Source of the DNA: Bin87 sp963666415
Lineage (GTDB): Bacteria > Chloroflexota > Dehalococcoidia > Lucifugimonadales > UBA3495
DNA length: 64,000 nt
Assembly (NCBI GenBank): GCA_963666415.2
Contig: CAXXPD010000003.1
Coordinates: 3,100,001 to 3,164,000, forward strand
Direction: 5' to 3'
Part shown: positions 55,949-64,000 of the stretch, piece by piece
Numbering within the stretch: position 1 is the stretch's first letter
Layout of the letters: every line of letters begins with the position of its first letter
Translations under genes and position numbers: made by a program
Notes under the pieces: generated by a model
What the model was told of the DNA's origin: nothing
The model's database searches: none
Seen by the model: the letters and a program-made list of their open reading frames with translations, nothing else

Positions 55949-57517
55949 ATGGCATACCGGGAGGTTTCCAGAATGGAAATACCAGAGATCATTCGCCGTT
56001 GGCAGGCGGGGGATAGCCAACGCAAGATTGCGTTGGGCACCGGCTTGTCGAGAGATACCATCGCCAAGTACGTGGCGGCAGCCCAAGAGGAGGGCATCGT
56101 TCGGGATGGGCTGGTTGCCACCGCGGAGCAGCTGAGCCGGCTGGCGACGATTGGGCAGCCGGGGCCGCGGCAGGCGGTGACGCCCGGGCAGGACCAGCTG
56201 GAGCCGTGGGCGGACCAGATTTACCAGTGGCTCACCGGCGACCGGCTGCAGCTGACCCGCATCCGGGAGTTGCTGGCAGCGCGGGGGTGTCCGGTATCGT
56301 ATCCGTCGTTGCGCCGCTTCGTTCTGAAGCGGAACTGGCGGCGGCGCAGCCAGACCACGGTGCGCATGGAGGACACCGCGCCCGGGGAGGTGGCGGAGAT
56401 GGACTTCGGCCGGTTGGGCATGATTGTGGACCCAGCGACAGGCCGCCGGCGGGCGGTGTGGGGGCTGATCATCGTGCTGGCTTACTCGCGGCACAGCTTC
56501 GTTTGGCCGACCCATGGGCAGACGCTGGAGGACATCATCGCCGGACTGGAAGCGGCGTGGGTCTGCTTCGGCGGGGTGCCCCGCTATCTGGTCATCGACA
56601 ATTGCCCGCCAGCGGTGGCGGGACCAGACCCGCTGCATCCGCGCTTCACCAGAGGCTTCCTGGAATACTCGCAGTGCCGGGGTTTCATCGCCGATGCGGC
56701 GCGGGTGCGGAAACCCAAGGACAAGCCCAAGGTGGAGCGTGGCGTGCAGTACGTCAGGGAGCGCTTCTTCAAGGGCGGCGATTTCCACGGTCTGCCCCAC
56801 CTGAGGGCCGAAGCCCAGCGCTGGTGTCTGGAGGTGGCCGGAATGCGCATCCATGGCACCACTCGCCGGAAGCCCCTGGTGGTTTTCCAGGATGAGGAGC
56901 GCCACACCCTGCTGCCCTGGGACGGTGAGCCCTACGAAATCGCCGACTGGCGCAATGCCAAGGTCCATCCCGACCATCACATCCAGTGTCAGCAGGCCCT
57001 GTATTCGGTGCCATCGGACCGGTGCCCGCCGCGTCAGCAGGTGGAAATCCGGCTGGGCAGCAAGCTGGTGCACATCTATCACCGGGGCCAGCTGATCAAG
57101 ACCCACCTCCGCCAGCCCCAGGGCGGACGCTCCACCGATCCCGACGATTACCCCGCCGAGCTTTCCGCCTACACCACCAGAGCGCCGGATCGCATCCAGC
57201 GCAGCGCGGCGACACTGGGACCGGCGGTGGGCGAATACGCTGAACGTCTCTTCGACGGCCCCCTGCCCTGGGCCAAGATCCGGCAGGGACACAAGCTGCT
57301 GCGTTTGGGCGAGCGTTACACGGCGCAGCGTCTGGACGCCGCCTGTCGTCGGGCCCTGGCCGTGGATCTCATCGACGTGCGCCGATTGGAACGCATCCTG
57401 GTGCAGGCCCTGGAACAGGAGGCCATGCCCCAGCTGCCCTTGCCCATGCCGCCGGGCCGCTTCGCCCGTCCCGGTAGCGTCTTCGCTTACACCGCATACC
57501 GCCGTCAGTCAGCATGA
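55949..57517 (+). CDS. istA: IstA, IS21 transposase
   Basis: A 522-residue transposase. An N-terminal helix-turn-helix (IRRWQAGDSQRKIALGTGLSRDTIAKYV) precedes the integrase-like DDE domain: D in AEMDFGRLGM, D in LVIDNCPPAV, E in PKVERGVQYVRERFF. The C-terminal region ends RPGSVFAYTAYRRQSA. The stop overlaps or abuts the istB start. Intact; works with IstB. Confidence 0.92.
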   Translation: MAYREVSRMEIPEIIRRWQAGDSQRKIALGTGLSRDTIAKYVAAAQEEGIVRDGLVATAEQLSRLATIGQPGPRQAVTPGQDQLEPWADQIYQWLTGDRLQLTRIRELLAARGCPVSYPSLRRFVLKRNWRRRSQTTVRMEDTAPGEVAEMDFGRLGMIVDPATGRRRAVWGLIIVLAYSRHSFVWPTHGQTLEDIIAGLEAAWVCFGGVPRYLVIDNCPPAVAGPDPLHPRFTRGFLEYSQCRGFIADAARVRKPKDKPKVERGVQYVRERFFKGGDFHGLPHLRAEAQRWCLEVAGMRIHGTTRRKPLVVFQDEERHTLLPWDGEPYEIADWRNAKVHPDHHIQCQQALYSVPSDRCPPRQQVEIRLGSKLVHIYHRGQLIKTHLRQPQGGRSTDPDDYPAELSAYTTRAPDRIQRSAATLGPAVGEYAERLFDGPLPWAKIRQGHKLLRLGERYTAQRLDAACRRALAVDLIDVRRLERILVQALEQEAMPQLPLPMPPGRFARPGSVFAYTAYRRQSA

Positions 57518-57528
57518 GGAGATTACCC

Positions 57529-58314
57529 ATGACCCGAACCACCGAACTCACCCCGCTGCTCAAGAGCCTCAAGCTGGGCGCTTTGGCCAGCACCCTGCCG
57601 GAACGCATCGCCCTGGCCCGTAGGGAGCAGCTGGATTACGCCTCATTCCTGGAAATCATCCTCAGCGACGAGGTCAATCGCCGCGCCCACCGCCGCACCG
57701 AACTCCGGCTGCACAATGCCGGTTTCGAGGAGACCTGCCGCCTGGAGGACTTCGACTGGTCGGCGTCAATTACCCTGGACCGCCGCCTGCTGGACGCTGT
57801 ATTCTCCCTGGAGTTTCTCGACCGGCACGAACACGTCCTGCTGGTGGGCCCCGCCGGTGTCGGCAAGAGCTTCTTCGCCCAGGCCCTGGGCTACGCCGCC
57901 GTCCGCGCCGGATACTCCGTGCGCTTCAGCCACGCCGACGACTTCTTCAAGGCCCTGACCCAGGCCAGAGTGGACAACTCGGTGGACCGTACCTTCCGGT
58001 CTTTCCTCACGCCCGACCTGCTCATCCTCGATGACCTGGGTCTCCATGGCCTGACCGCCCAGCAGTCCGCCGACCTCTACGAACTCATCCTCAATCGACA
58101 TCGGGCGTCCAGCTTCATCATCACCAGCAACCGGGCCGTGGACGAATGGCTGGGTCTCTTCGATGACCCCATCCTGGGCAACAGCGCGCTGGATCGCCTG
58201 GCCAACGCCAGCTACCAGATCGTCATCGAAGGCGCCAGCTACCGGGAACGACTCTCGCCACACCGCGCTCTACTGGCCGCAAAGGGGGTGATTGACCCGC
58301 AAACTACAACCTGA
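57529..58314 (+). CDS. istB: IstB, IS21 helper ATPase
   Basis: A 261-residue AAA+ protein that loads IstA onto target DNA. Walker A VGPAGVGKSFFAQ, Walker B LLILDDLGLHGL, and SSFIITSNRAVDEW with NSALDRLANASYQIVIEG are visible. I prefer ATG 57529, 7 bases after GAGGAG, over ATG 57514, which overlaps the istA stop. Intact. Confidence 0.92.
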   Translation: MTRTTELTPLLKSLKLGALASTLPERIALARREQLDYASFLEIILSDEVNRRAHRRTELRLHNAGFEETCRLEDFDWSASITLDRRLLDAVFSLEFLDRHEHVLLVGPAGVGKSFFAQALGYAAVRAGYSVRFSHADDFFKALTQARVDNSVDRTFRSFLTPDLLILDDLGLHGLTAQQSADLYELILNRHRASSFIITSNRAVDEWLGLFDDPILGNSALDRLANASYQIVIEGASYRERLSPHRALLAAKGVIDPQTTT

Positions 58315-58691
58315 TAATAGTCAATTCACCGCGCTCCCAGGGTGGCTGGATGTCCGTGAAAATCGCCGGCCTAATGACCATGAAAATTGACATATCTGGC
58401 GCACCGTCTCCAGGGAGATGCTCTCGGCAAACTCCAACTCCACCACCTGGTCGGCCAACAACTGGAGTGTCCAGTGCGTGTGCCCTTCGGGCGCGGCGCG
58501 GCACGCGAAGGCGATCAGGTGCGCTTCCTGCTCGCCGTCCAGCTTGCGCTCCTGGCCCGGCCGCGGTCGGTCATTGATGGCGGCCTCAAGTCCTTCCTCC
58601 ACGTACCGCTTCCGCGCTCTGGCGACCGTGGCCGCGTTGACCAACAGCACATCGGCTATCTCACGGTCCCGAAGCCCCTGGTCAGCCTTGG

Positions 58692-60403
58692 CCCGAATCC
58701 ACCGAAGCGATGTACGCTGGAGTTGACACCAGGGTTGATGGGCAAGGGAGGGCGAACAGGCCAGGCCAGGTTCCAATAGATGGGGATCAGGGCGGTGTGA
58801 AGTAGGCACCCAGACACGATGATGGCGGCCCGCAGTGGCCATGGCGGGCGTAATTCGAGATGCAGTGGGCAAGGAGTGCCCTTCGCGGGCTGGGTTGGCG
58901 CGAGTTGGCGGGAACGGTCAGATGGCCGGATGGCGGGTCAGTGGCAGACGGCCGCCGTCAGGCTGGGAGTGGAATTGCTCGCAATCGAGCCAAGGCGCGA
59001 CTGAACTGGTTTTCCCAGGGCCAGCGCTGGGGCAGATGCAAAGTGAGGCGGCGCGCCGAGCGGGTGAGCCGTCCGGCGAGGGAGAAGAAGCGTCGTCGGA
59101 GGGTCTTGGTGGTTACCAGTTGCTCACCCAGACCGATGCGCGCGGTCCAGCGAGCCAGGTTATGCGCCATCACCTGCACCGCCAGCCAGGCGCCGTTGGC
59201 GGCGAAGCGGCCTGAGGGGAGATGGTTGAGCCCGACGCCGTACTTGAGGTCTCGGATGGCGTTCTCGATCTCGGCGTGGCGCCGATGGTCGGCCTCCAGT
59301 TCCAGGGTGTCCCCGTCTCGGTCGGTGATGAAGCCGTGATAGCGGTAGCTGGCGAAGAGGGCCAGCTGGGAGCCGGGCGTGGGCTTCACCCGCCGGACGA
59401 TGAGCCGCACCGGTGCGGCGTCGGGCTCATCCTGGAAGGGGACGTAGGTGGTCTCCGCCACGTCGGCGGCGCCGTCCATCCAGTAGGGAATCGGCGTCCA
59501 GTCAGTCTCGGGTATGGCCTCGATGATATTCCGCAGGCGGGCTTGCTGGCGGATGGTGATGGAGTAGCGGACATCCATCTTGCGGCAGACGGCGACGATG
59601 GCGTGGGTGTAGAAGCCGCTGTCAGCCCGCACCGTGAGTTGTCCTCTGGCGCCAGCGTAGCGTACTCGCCCCACCGTCTCGCGTAGAAAGTGGGCGGCGC
59701 CCCGAACGGTGTTGGCGCGGCCCTTGCGCAGCCGAGCCATCAGCACGTCGCCGGTGCCGGCGGCAATGGCCAGCAGCGGGTGATAGCCTCGCTGGCCGGT
59801 GTAGCCGTGGTCGCGCGCCCCCTCCTTGGCCAGACCGTATGTCTCGCAGATGGTGGAGTCCAGGTCGATGGTCAACGGCCCGTCGCCGGGTCCGGCCCCA
59901 GCCGCCCAGGCCCGGGCCAGCAGCTCCCGGCTGACCCGATCCAGTTGGCGGACGTGGCCCCCCCGGAAACTGCGCAGGAAGGTCCCCAGGGTGGATGGCG
60001 CCTTGATCACACACCCCAGCACCTGCTCGGTTCCCCCAGCGCGCAGCGCGTCGGCGTCGTCGATGCAGTCGCCACCGGCCAATGCCGAGGCCACCAAGGT
60101 CAGGAACTTGTCTCCCGCATTCGCCCGACCTGGCGCATCTCCCAGGTCAACATTGTTGTCCACCAGCTCGCCCAGTCCCAGATGATGGGCCAAAGTGACC
60201 GGAAGGATCAGCCCAGCATTGGCCACCAGGCGATGATCGTCGAAGGCAACGTCGATGCGGTCGGGGTGCTCAAGTGGTAACATCTTTTGGGTGCTCCTTG
60301 TTTCGGGTCGGTTTTCTGTTTCAAAAACCATTATCCCCGAAGCCGGGAGCACTTTCTCATCCCTTCATCACGCCGACACGCTCATCTTATCGGTGGATTG
60401 GGG
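58692..60403 (-). mobile_element. IS1380-family element, complete
   Basis: The element is 1712 bp with ends CCCCAATCCACCG and CCCGAATCCACCG. Flanks CTTGG (58687-58691) and CTTGA (60404-60408) are a 5-bp duplication with one mismatch. Inserted in IS630 copy d. Confidence 0.88.
58958..60283 (-). CDS. IS1380-family transposase, intact
   Basis: A 441-residue DDE transposase: LTIDLDSTICETYG (first D), TVRADSGFYTHA (second D) and ADHRRHAEIENAIRDLKYG (E). It has an N-terminal helical domain and a long C-terminal helix ending RALARLRAIPLPA. I start at 60283 (MLPLEHPDRIDV), matching the other two IS1380 copies. It may supply transposase to the broken copies in this window. Confidence 0.92.
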   Translation of the reverse strand: MLPLEHPDRIDVAFDDHRLVANAGLILPVTLAHHLGLGELVDNNVDLGDAPGRANAGDKFLTLVASALAGGDCIDDADALRAGGTEQVLGCVIKAPSTLGTFLRSFRGGHVRQLDRVSRELLARAWAAGAGPGDGPLTIDLDSTICETYGLAKEGARDHGYTGQRGYHPLLAIAAGTGDVLMARLRKGRANTVRGAAHFLRETVGRVRYAGARGQLTVRADSGFYTHAIVAVCRKMDVRYSITIRQQARLRNIIEAIPETDWTPIPYWMDGAADVAETTYVPFQDEPDAAPVRLIVRRVKPTPGSQLALFASYRYHGFITDRDGDTLELEADHRRHAEIENAIRDLKYGVGLNHLPSGRFAANGAWLAVQVMAHNLARWTARIGLGEQLVTTKTLRRRFFSLAGRLTRSARRLTLHLPQRWPWENQFSRALARLRAIPLPA

Positions 60404-60604
60404 CTTGAGCAGCGACAGCGCACGCTTCATGGTGCGCACTGACGCCTTGCCTCGCTGGGACACCTCATTGAGACGGGAGCGTTCGGCCTCGGTCAACTCT
60501 ACTTTATACTTGATGGCAGCCATGGCTGGGCACTTCCTCACACAAAGATCATGCCCCAGTATGGCTGCTTTCTTATATTCTTACAAATCTACCTGGCAAC
60601 GGTA

Positions 60605-60756
60605 CTAAACTAAAGCCAAGGTGAAATGCGCAGATGGTGGGGGTCAAACGACGGAGCCGGGTCGTTCTCCAAGTACGGATGAGAGGGATTCACGGGCTTA
60701 ACCCAGCTGATCATCATCGCCACTTAAATGTACATCCCACCTTGGCTTTAGTTTAG
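60605..60756. mobile_element. 152-bp MITE with IS630 (second type) ends
   Basis: Perfect 19-bp inverted ends CTAAACTAAAGCCAAGGTG, one base different from the full IS630 at 53862-55096. TA flanks it at 60603-60604 and 60757-60758. The core is unrelated to the transposase gene and non-coding. Confidence 0.88.
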
Positions 60757-60758
60757 TA

Positions 60759-61998
60759 CTGGTTCAAATCAGCATTGTAGGTAGTTTTAGTGAAAGGCTT
60801 CCAAGTGCTACGCTGACTGCAAAATAGAGTGGTGTGGAGGTGTAGTAAACATGGCCTTGGAACAATACGCGGTACAGTTGACGCCGGAGGAACGCGAGCG
60901 ACTGAGCCAGCTGATTCGCAGCGGCAAAAGTTCGGCGCGTATCATCGCCCGAGCGCGCACCCTGCTGAAAGTAGATGAGGGATGGAACGCACCACAGGTG
61001 GCGGCCGCTTTGGACATCTCCAAGGGTACGGTGTACCGCGCCAAACGGCGGTACGCTGAGGAAGGTTTAGATGGCGTGTTGCAGGACCGGGTCCAGGCCA
61101 ACCGATACCGGAAGCTTGATGACAAGGGGGAGGCCCACTTGATCGCCCTGGCGTGCAGCCCAGCGCCCGATGGCCACGCCTACTGGACCCTGCATCTTTT
61201 GGCCGACCGAGTGGTGGAGTTGGGGTTGGTGGAGTCCCTGTCCCATGAGACGGTGCGGTTGAGGCTCAAAAAAACGTCCTCCAGCCGTGGCGGAAGCAGC
61301 AGTGGTGTATCCCCAAGGTAGGGGGTGAATTCGTGGCGGCGATGGAGGACGTGCTGGACTTGTACGCTGAGCCCTACGACCCGGACCGGCCGGTGGTCTG
61401 CTTTGATGAGACCTCCACTCAGTTGCTGGCCGACACCAGGCCGCCCATTCCGGTGCAGCCGGGACAACCGCGGCGTCAGGATTACGAGTATCGCCGCGCC
61501 GGTACGCGCAACATCTTCCTGACCTGCGAACCCCTGGCGGGCTGGCGACACGTGGCGATCACCGAGCGACGCACCATGGAAGACTTTGCCCACCAGATGC
61601 GGTGGCTGGTGGATGAGGCCTACCCAGATGCTCCGGTGGTCCGAGTGGTGCTGGACAATCTGAATACCCATCGTATGGCCTCCCTCTACGAGACCTTCCC
61701 CGCCGCCGAAGCTCGGCGCATCGTCAGGCGGCTGGAATTTCACCACACGCCCAAGCACGCCAGTTGGCTCAATCCTGTCCTGAGCTTGCCGAAAGGATGG
61801 CGGAGATCGAGTTCAGCGTGTTGACCCGGGCCTGTCTCCAGGGGCGTAATCCCGACGAGACTGCCCTGCAGCGAGCCATCAACGCCTATGAGGTCCAGCG
61901 CAACGCCTCCAAGGCCACCATCAACTGGCGGTTCAACACCCAGGACGCCAGAACCAAATTGCATCGCCTCTATCCATTCAATTCCAACATTGATTGAG
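60759..61998 (+). mobile_element. IS630-family element (copy c), TA target
   Basis: TA at 60757-60758 and 61999-62000. Ends CTGGTTCAAATCAGC and (reversed) CTCAATCAATGTTGG are only weakly alike. Carries both transposase frames. Confidence 0.8.
60851..61997 (+). pseudogene. IS630 transposase (copy c): A7 slip site plus 23-bp insert
   Basis: Frame 1 (60851-61321): LTPEERERLSQLIRSGKSSARIIARARTLLK helix-turn-helix half. Frame 2, -1 via AAAAAAA at 61268-61274: VVCFDETSTQLLAD, RVVLDNLNTH, ending HASWLN. A 23-base insert (61774-61796) then forces a third frame, MAEIEFSVLTRACLQGR, to 61997. The A7 shift is normal for the group; the insert probably disables it. Copies a and b share the insert exactly. 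Confidence 0.82.
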
Positions 61999-62000
61999 TA

Positions 62001-62549
62001 CTAGCGGTCCATCATCACCACTGTGCCTTCCTCGGGGTTGTACTGGTAGCGGGTCACGCGGTCCAGCTTCTGGGATTCGAGACGCACCACGACGGCGCGA
62101 TCGCCCGTTACGTTCACCGTGTTGTGGATCTCACCGGGCAGGAAAAAGGCCACCTTGCCGTCCTCCTGGACGAAGTCGCCGATCTCCTGTATCTGAACCG
62201 ATTCCACCCCCTCACCTGGATAGAACCAGCGCCACTTGGTCTGCTTGATGGCGCCCTCGTGCACTCCATACACCACCCAGGCCGCACCGCGGTCGTGGGG
62301 CAGGTTGTCTTGATCGGGTTTCTGCACTGACGCCATCAGCCAGAAACCGCCGCCGGGGTGCCCGTATTCTTCGTACAGGTGGAGGTCATAGCGTCCGTAC
62401 CCGCCCTCGTCGGGAAGTTCCAACCTCTCCTCCAGCCAGCCCGGGGTGGCTAATAGGCGCTCCAGATGCTTTGCCACGCTCTGGGCCTGGGCCAGCGGGT
62501 CTTGCGTGGCGTCGAAAATCTCGCGTACGTCGTCGATGAATGCGTCCAC
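62001..62549 (-). CDS. Cupin-fold metal-binding protein (cysteine dioxygenase-like superfamily)
   Basis: A 182-residue double-stranded beta-helix protein. Likely metal ligands are in LPHDRGAAWVVYGVHEGAI and FLPGEIHNTVNV, the two cupin motifs of the cysteine-dioxygenase-like branch. The open frame starts at GTG 62549, but a strong GGAGG lies 7 bases before ATG 62572, which is one base out of frame with the body. So the 5' end may carry a one-base error or mutation. Its stop is adjacent to IS630 copy c. Function unknown. Confidence 0.7.
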   Translation of the reverse strand: MDAFIDDVREIFDATQDPLAQAQSVAKHLERLLATPGWLEERLELPDEGGYGRYDLHLYEEYGHPGGGFWLMASVQKPDQDNLPHDRGAAWVVYGVHEGAIKQTKWRWFYPGEGVESVQIQEIGDFVQEDGKVAFFLPGEIHNTVNVTGDRAVVVRLESQKLDRVTRYQYNPEEGTVVMMDR

Positions 62550-63066
62550 CGAATAGGCTGCGTTTGCGTCATATCGATTCCTCCCACGTAATCCAACGTT
62601 CCGTTAGATTCATTCTGAAAGGGATAAGGGAACGTGTCAACTCGCCGATGACTCAGCGGTATTGCACCGCGCGGCACGGCTGGCGTAACGGTGGTCCCGT
62701 AACTTTGGCGGTTAGAATGCCGACCTGATATGACTGAGGTCGTTGGTTGACGGCCATCCGGCCCCGCCGGGTTGGAAAGAAGCGACAACCTTCCCGTTCC
62801 GGTCGCGGCTGACCTTACAGTCCCGAGGTCAGCCCATTGATCTTTGCCCAGCCGCCCGGCTGTTTTCCTTGAGCTGGGTGCGGAACCGCCCCACCGGATG
62901 CTGGAACGTTGGAGTTGAACCCCCAAGGGTTGCCGCTACGAAACCTGCCTGGAAGGGATTTACTCACGGCCCCTGTTTGACGGGACCTACGACACCGGGC
63001 GAAAACTAAGCCGGGCGCACCTGCGAGCACAAGGCCATACCCACGACACTTGAGCCATAGCAGCGG
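62550..63066. other. Intergenic stretch without recognised features
   Basis: 517 bases between the divergent cupin and oxidoreductase genes. No open frame, tRNA-like fold or repeat shared with the rest of the window was found. Any promoters for the two genes should lie here. Confidence 0.5.
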
Positions 63067-63448
63067 ATGGAAACAATGGCAGAAGAACCGATCAAAGTTG
63101 GTCCAATCGGTGCGAGCGGCAACGTACGAAACCGCCATATTCCCGGCTTCCTGGCGGTGGAAGACTGTGAGATTGTGGCCGTATCAAACCGGACAGTCCA
63201 ATCCGGCAGGGTGGTAGCGGACCAGTTCAACATTCCCAAAGTGTACTCCCACTGGCGAGAATTGCTGGATTACGACGAGATTGCCGCCGTCTGCATCGGC
63301 ACCTGGCCATACCTGCACTGCACCATGACGCTGGCCGCCTTGGAGGCCGGGAAACCCGTGCTCACCGAGGCCCGCACGGCCGATGGCGCGGCGGAGGCCC
63401 GCGATCTGCTGAACGCCTCCGGGGCCCACCCGCACCTGGTCTGTCAAC
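63067..63448 (+). pseudogene. Gfo/Idh/MocA-family oxidoreductase, N-terminal part truncated by IS5
   Basis: It has the Rossmann start IKVGPIGASGNVRNRHIPGF followed by CEIVAVSNRT, YSHWRELLDYDEIAAVCIGTWPYLH and the EAGKPVLTEA motif in which the family's Lys is usual (EKP or GKPVLTE). It breaks after HLVCQL, where the IS5-type end CTTAGAACCTATCC begins; the remaining codons in frame are IS DNA. The rest of the gene would lie beyond the window. The start may be ATG 63067 or 63076. Confidence 0.78.
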
Positions 63449-64000
63449 TTAGAACCTATCCTAATAATCCGGCGGCTCTGAGGGCGATGAGGGCACAGGC
63501 GAAATGAAGGAAGGCGATGTAGTTGTCGGGAGACTTGTCCCAACGGATCAGAATACGCCGGAAGCGGTTCAGCCAACTGTGAGTGCGTTCCACGACCCAG
63601 CGGCGGGCTTTGAACCCAGCTTCCCTTTTGATGGCCTGAGCCTCTTCGCCTCGACTCCGGATGTGGGTGGTAAAGCCGAACTCGTCCAGGGTGCGGCGCA
63701 CCTTAGCGAAGTCGTAGCCCTTGTCCAGGCACAGACCCTGGGGATGCTCTGGGCTGGGCGCCGGGCGCGGCACCGGCAGGCGGTCCACCGTAGCCCGCAC
63801 CAGCTTCATATCGTGGCGGTTGGCCCCGTCCACTGCCAGCCCAACCGGAATACCCTGGGCGTCGGCCAACAGACTGCGTTTGACGCCCCGCTTACCCCGA
63901 TCCGTGGGGTTGGGACCGGTTTTTCCCCCGCCCAAGGGAGACTTGGTCATGGCCCCATCCAGGCTCAGCCAGCTCCAGTCCAGACCCTTCAATTCGTCAT
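63449..64000 (-). mobile_element. IS5-family element (partial, runs off window)
   Basis: The end TTAGAACCTATCCTAATAAT abuts the oxidoreductase gene. Only the 3' part of the element is present. Confidence 0.75.
63456..64000 (-). CDS. IS5-family transposase, 3' part (5' end outside window)
   Basis: The frame is open through the window end (DELKGLDWSWLSLDGAMTKSPLGGGKTG). It contains the first Asp (SLDGAMTK), NPTDRGKRGVKRSLLADAQGIPVGLAVDGANRHD, the second Asp (LCLDKGYDF), and E in WVVERTHSWLNRFRRI. A DDE_Tnp_1-type enzyme distinct from the IS5-like one at 40.3 kb. Confidence 0.88.
   Translation of the reverse strand, partial: DELKGLDWSWLSLDGAMTKSPLGGGKTGPNPTDRGKRGVKRSLLADAQGIPVGLAVDGANRHDMKLVRATVDRLPVPRPAPSPEHPQGLCLDKGYDFAKVRRTLDEFGFTTHIRSRGEEAQAIKREAGFKARRWVVERTHSWLNRFRRILIRWDKSPDNYIAFLHFACALIALRAAGLLG

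Larger units (their letters stand above)
55815..58392 (+). mobile_element. IS21-family element, complete, 7-bp target duplication
   Basis: Ends TGTCATTGTTCAGGATC and (reversed) TGTCAATTTTCATGGTC, each followed by a TAGGCC-containing subterminal repeat. TATCTGG is duplicated at 55808-55814 and 58393-58399. Inserted in IS630 copy d. Confidence 0.92.
55104..60523 (-). pseudogene. IS630 transposase (copy d) in three pieces
   Basis: Piece 1 (60523-60404): MAAIKYKVELTEAERSRLNEV...RALSLLK. Piece 2 (58686-58393): ADQGLRDREIADVLLVNAATVARARKRYVEEG...SISLETVRQI. Piece 3 (55814-55104): LKPWQKKEWCIPKVSG...VCFDETSRQ...VLDNLNTH...GSWLNMAEIELSVF. The joins read RALSLLKADQGL and ETVRQILKKNELKPW, the second at a CTCAAAAAAAC slip site. 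It lacks the 23-base insert of copies a, b and c, so it shows the ancestral sequence there. Confidence 0.87.
55099..60602 (-). mobile_element. IS630-family element (copy d) split by IS21 and IS1380, TA target
   Basis: Borders TA at 55097-55098 and 60603-60604. Native DNA is at 55099-55814, 58393-58691 and 60404-60602. Removing IS21 with TATCTGG and IS1380 with its CTTGR duplication gives a normal ~1.2-kb element. Confidence 0.85.

Noticed and set aside
62550..63066. tRNA or other RNA gene in the gap before the oxidoreductase
   Set aside because: I found no cloverleaf, no GTTCRANYC-type T-loop in the right context and no conserved hairpin set.
1..64000. Stop-codon reassignment as an explanation for in-frame TAA/TAG
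   Set aside because: The positions do not share one amino acid (a Tyr site in the dioxygenase, a Gln site in IS1380, unclear in hicB), and TAA, TAG and TGA all end intact genes here.

Overview
The window is GC-rich bacterial DNA. Small dispersed repeats fill many gaps and insertion sequences (IS) are extremely dense. The gene content (ring-hydroxylating dioxygenase, CocE/NonD hydrolase, class III CoA-transferases, MaoC-like dehydratase, acyl-CoA dehydrogenase type 2, AddAB-like nuclease pair, GatCA, AsnRS, bacterial ProRS, IspG) suggests a free-living or host-associated heterotroph. A Chloroflexota (SAR202/Dehalococcoidia-like) origin is my guess from gene style and repeat type; no marker gene proves it. 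No rRNA, tRNA or CRISPR was seen.

Region 1-27.1 kb is mostly ordinary chromosome. It holds a dioxygenase beta/alpha pair (alpha carries an in-frame stop), a serine hydrolase, an overlapping addB-addA pair, a rightward run from a MaoC-like dehydratase through a YbaK-type protein to small unknown genes, proS, an acyl-CoA dehydrogenase gene cut by an IS4/IS701-type element with a 10-bp target duplication, ispG, gatC-gatA, a broken lipoprotein gene and asnS. The gaps carry at least three short inverted-repeat families.

Region 27.1-44.4 kb is an IS graveyard: IS630, IS256, IS1380, IS66 and ISNCY-type elements. A degraded hicA-hicB toxin-antitoxin locus at 35.1 kb is split by an 8.7-kb insertion. 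That insertion is one IS1380 element with a TTTAA duplication. The IS1380 transposase gene is itself split by three IS110-family elements lying head to tail and separated by single CT dinucleotides. Removing the array and leaving one CT restores the IS1380 reading frame. Each IS110 element has a ~260-bp non-coding leader. Short motifs in these leaders match the element's own end and its integration flank, and they change together between copies. This is what a bridge-RNA guide system predicts, and it lets the insertion order be read: B first, then A and C at B's two ends.

Region 44.4-48.3 kb is a metabolic island: a two-subunit TPP-dependent decarboxylase and a frameshifted two-domain CoA-transferase. 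Region 48.4-62.0 kb is a second IS nest (IS21, IS256, IS701 remnant, IS630 of several types, IS1380) in which the nesting order can be read from target duplications. The window ends with a cupin gene and a Gfo/Idh/MocA oxidoreductase gene truncated by an IS5-type element that runs off the end.

Many genes, both host and IS, carry single-base frameshifts or in-frame stops. This is either real decay in an IS-rich genome or uncorrected sequencing error; the sequence alone cannot decide.
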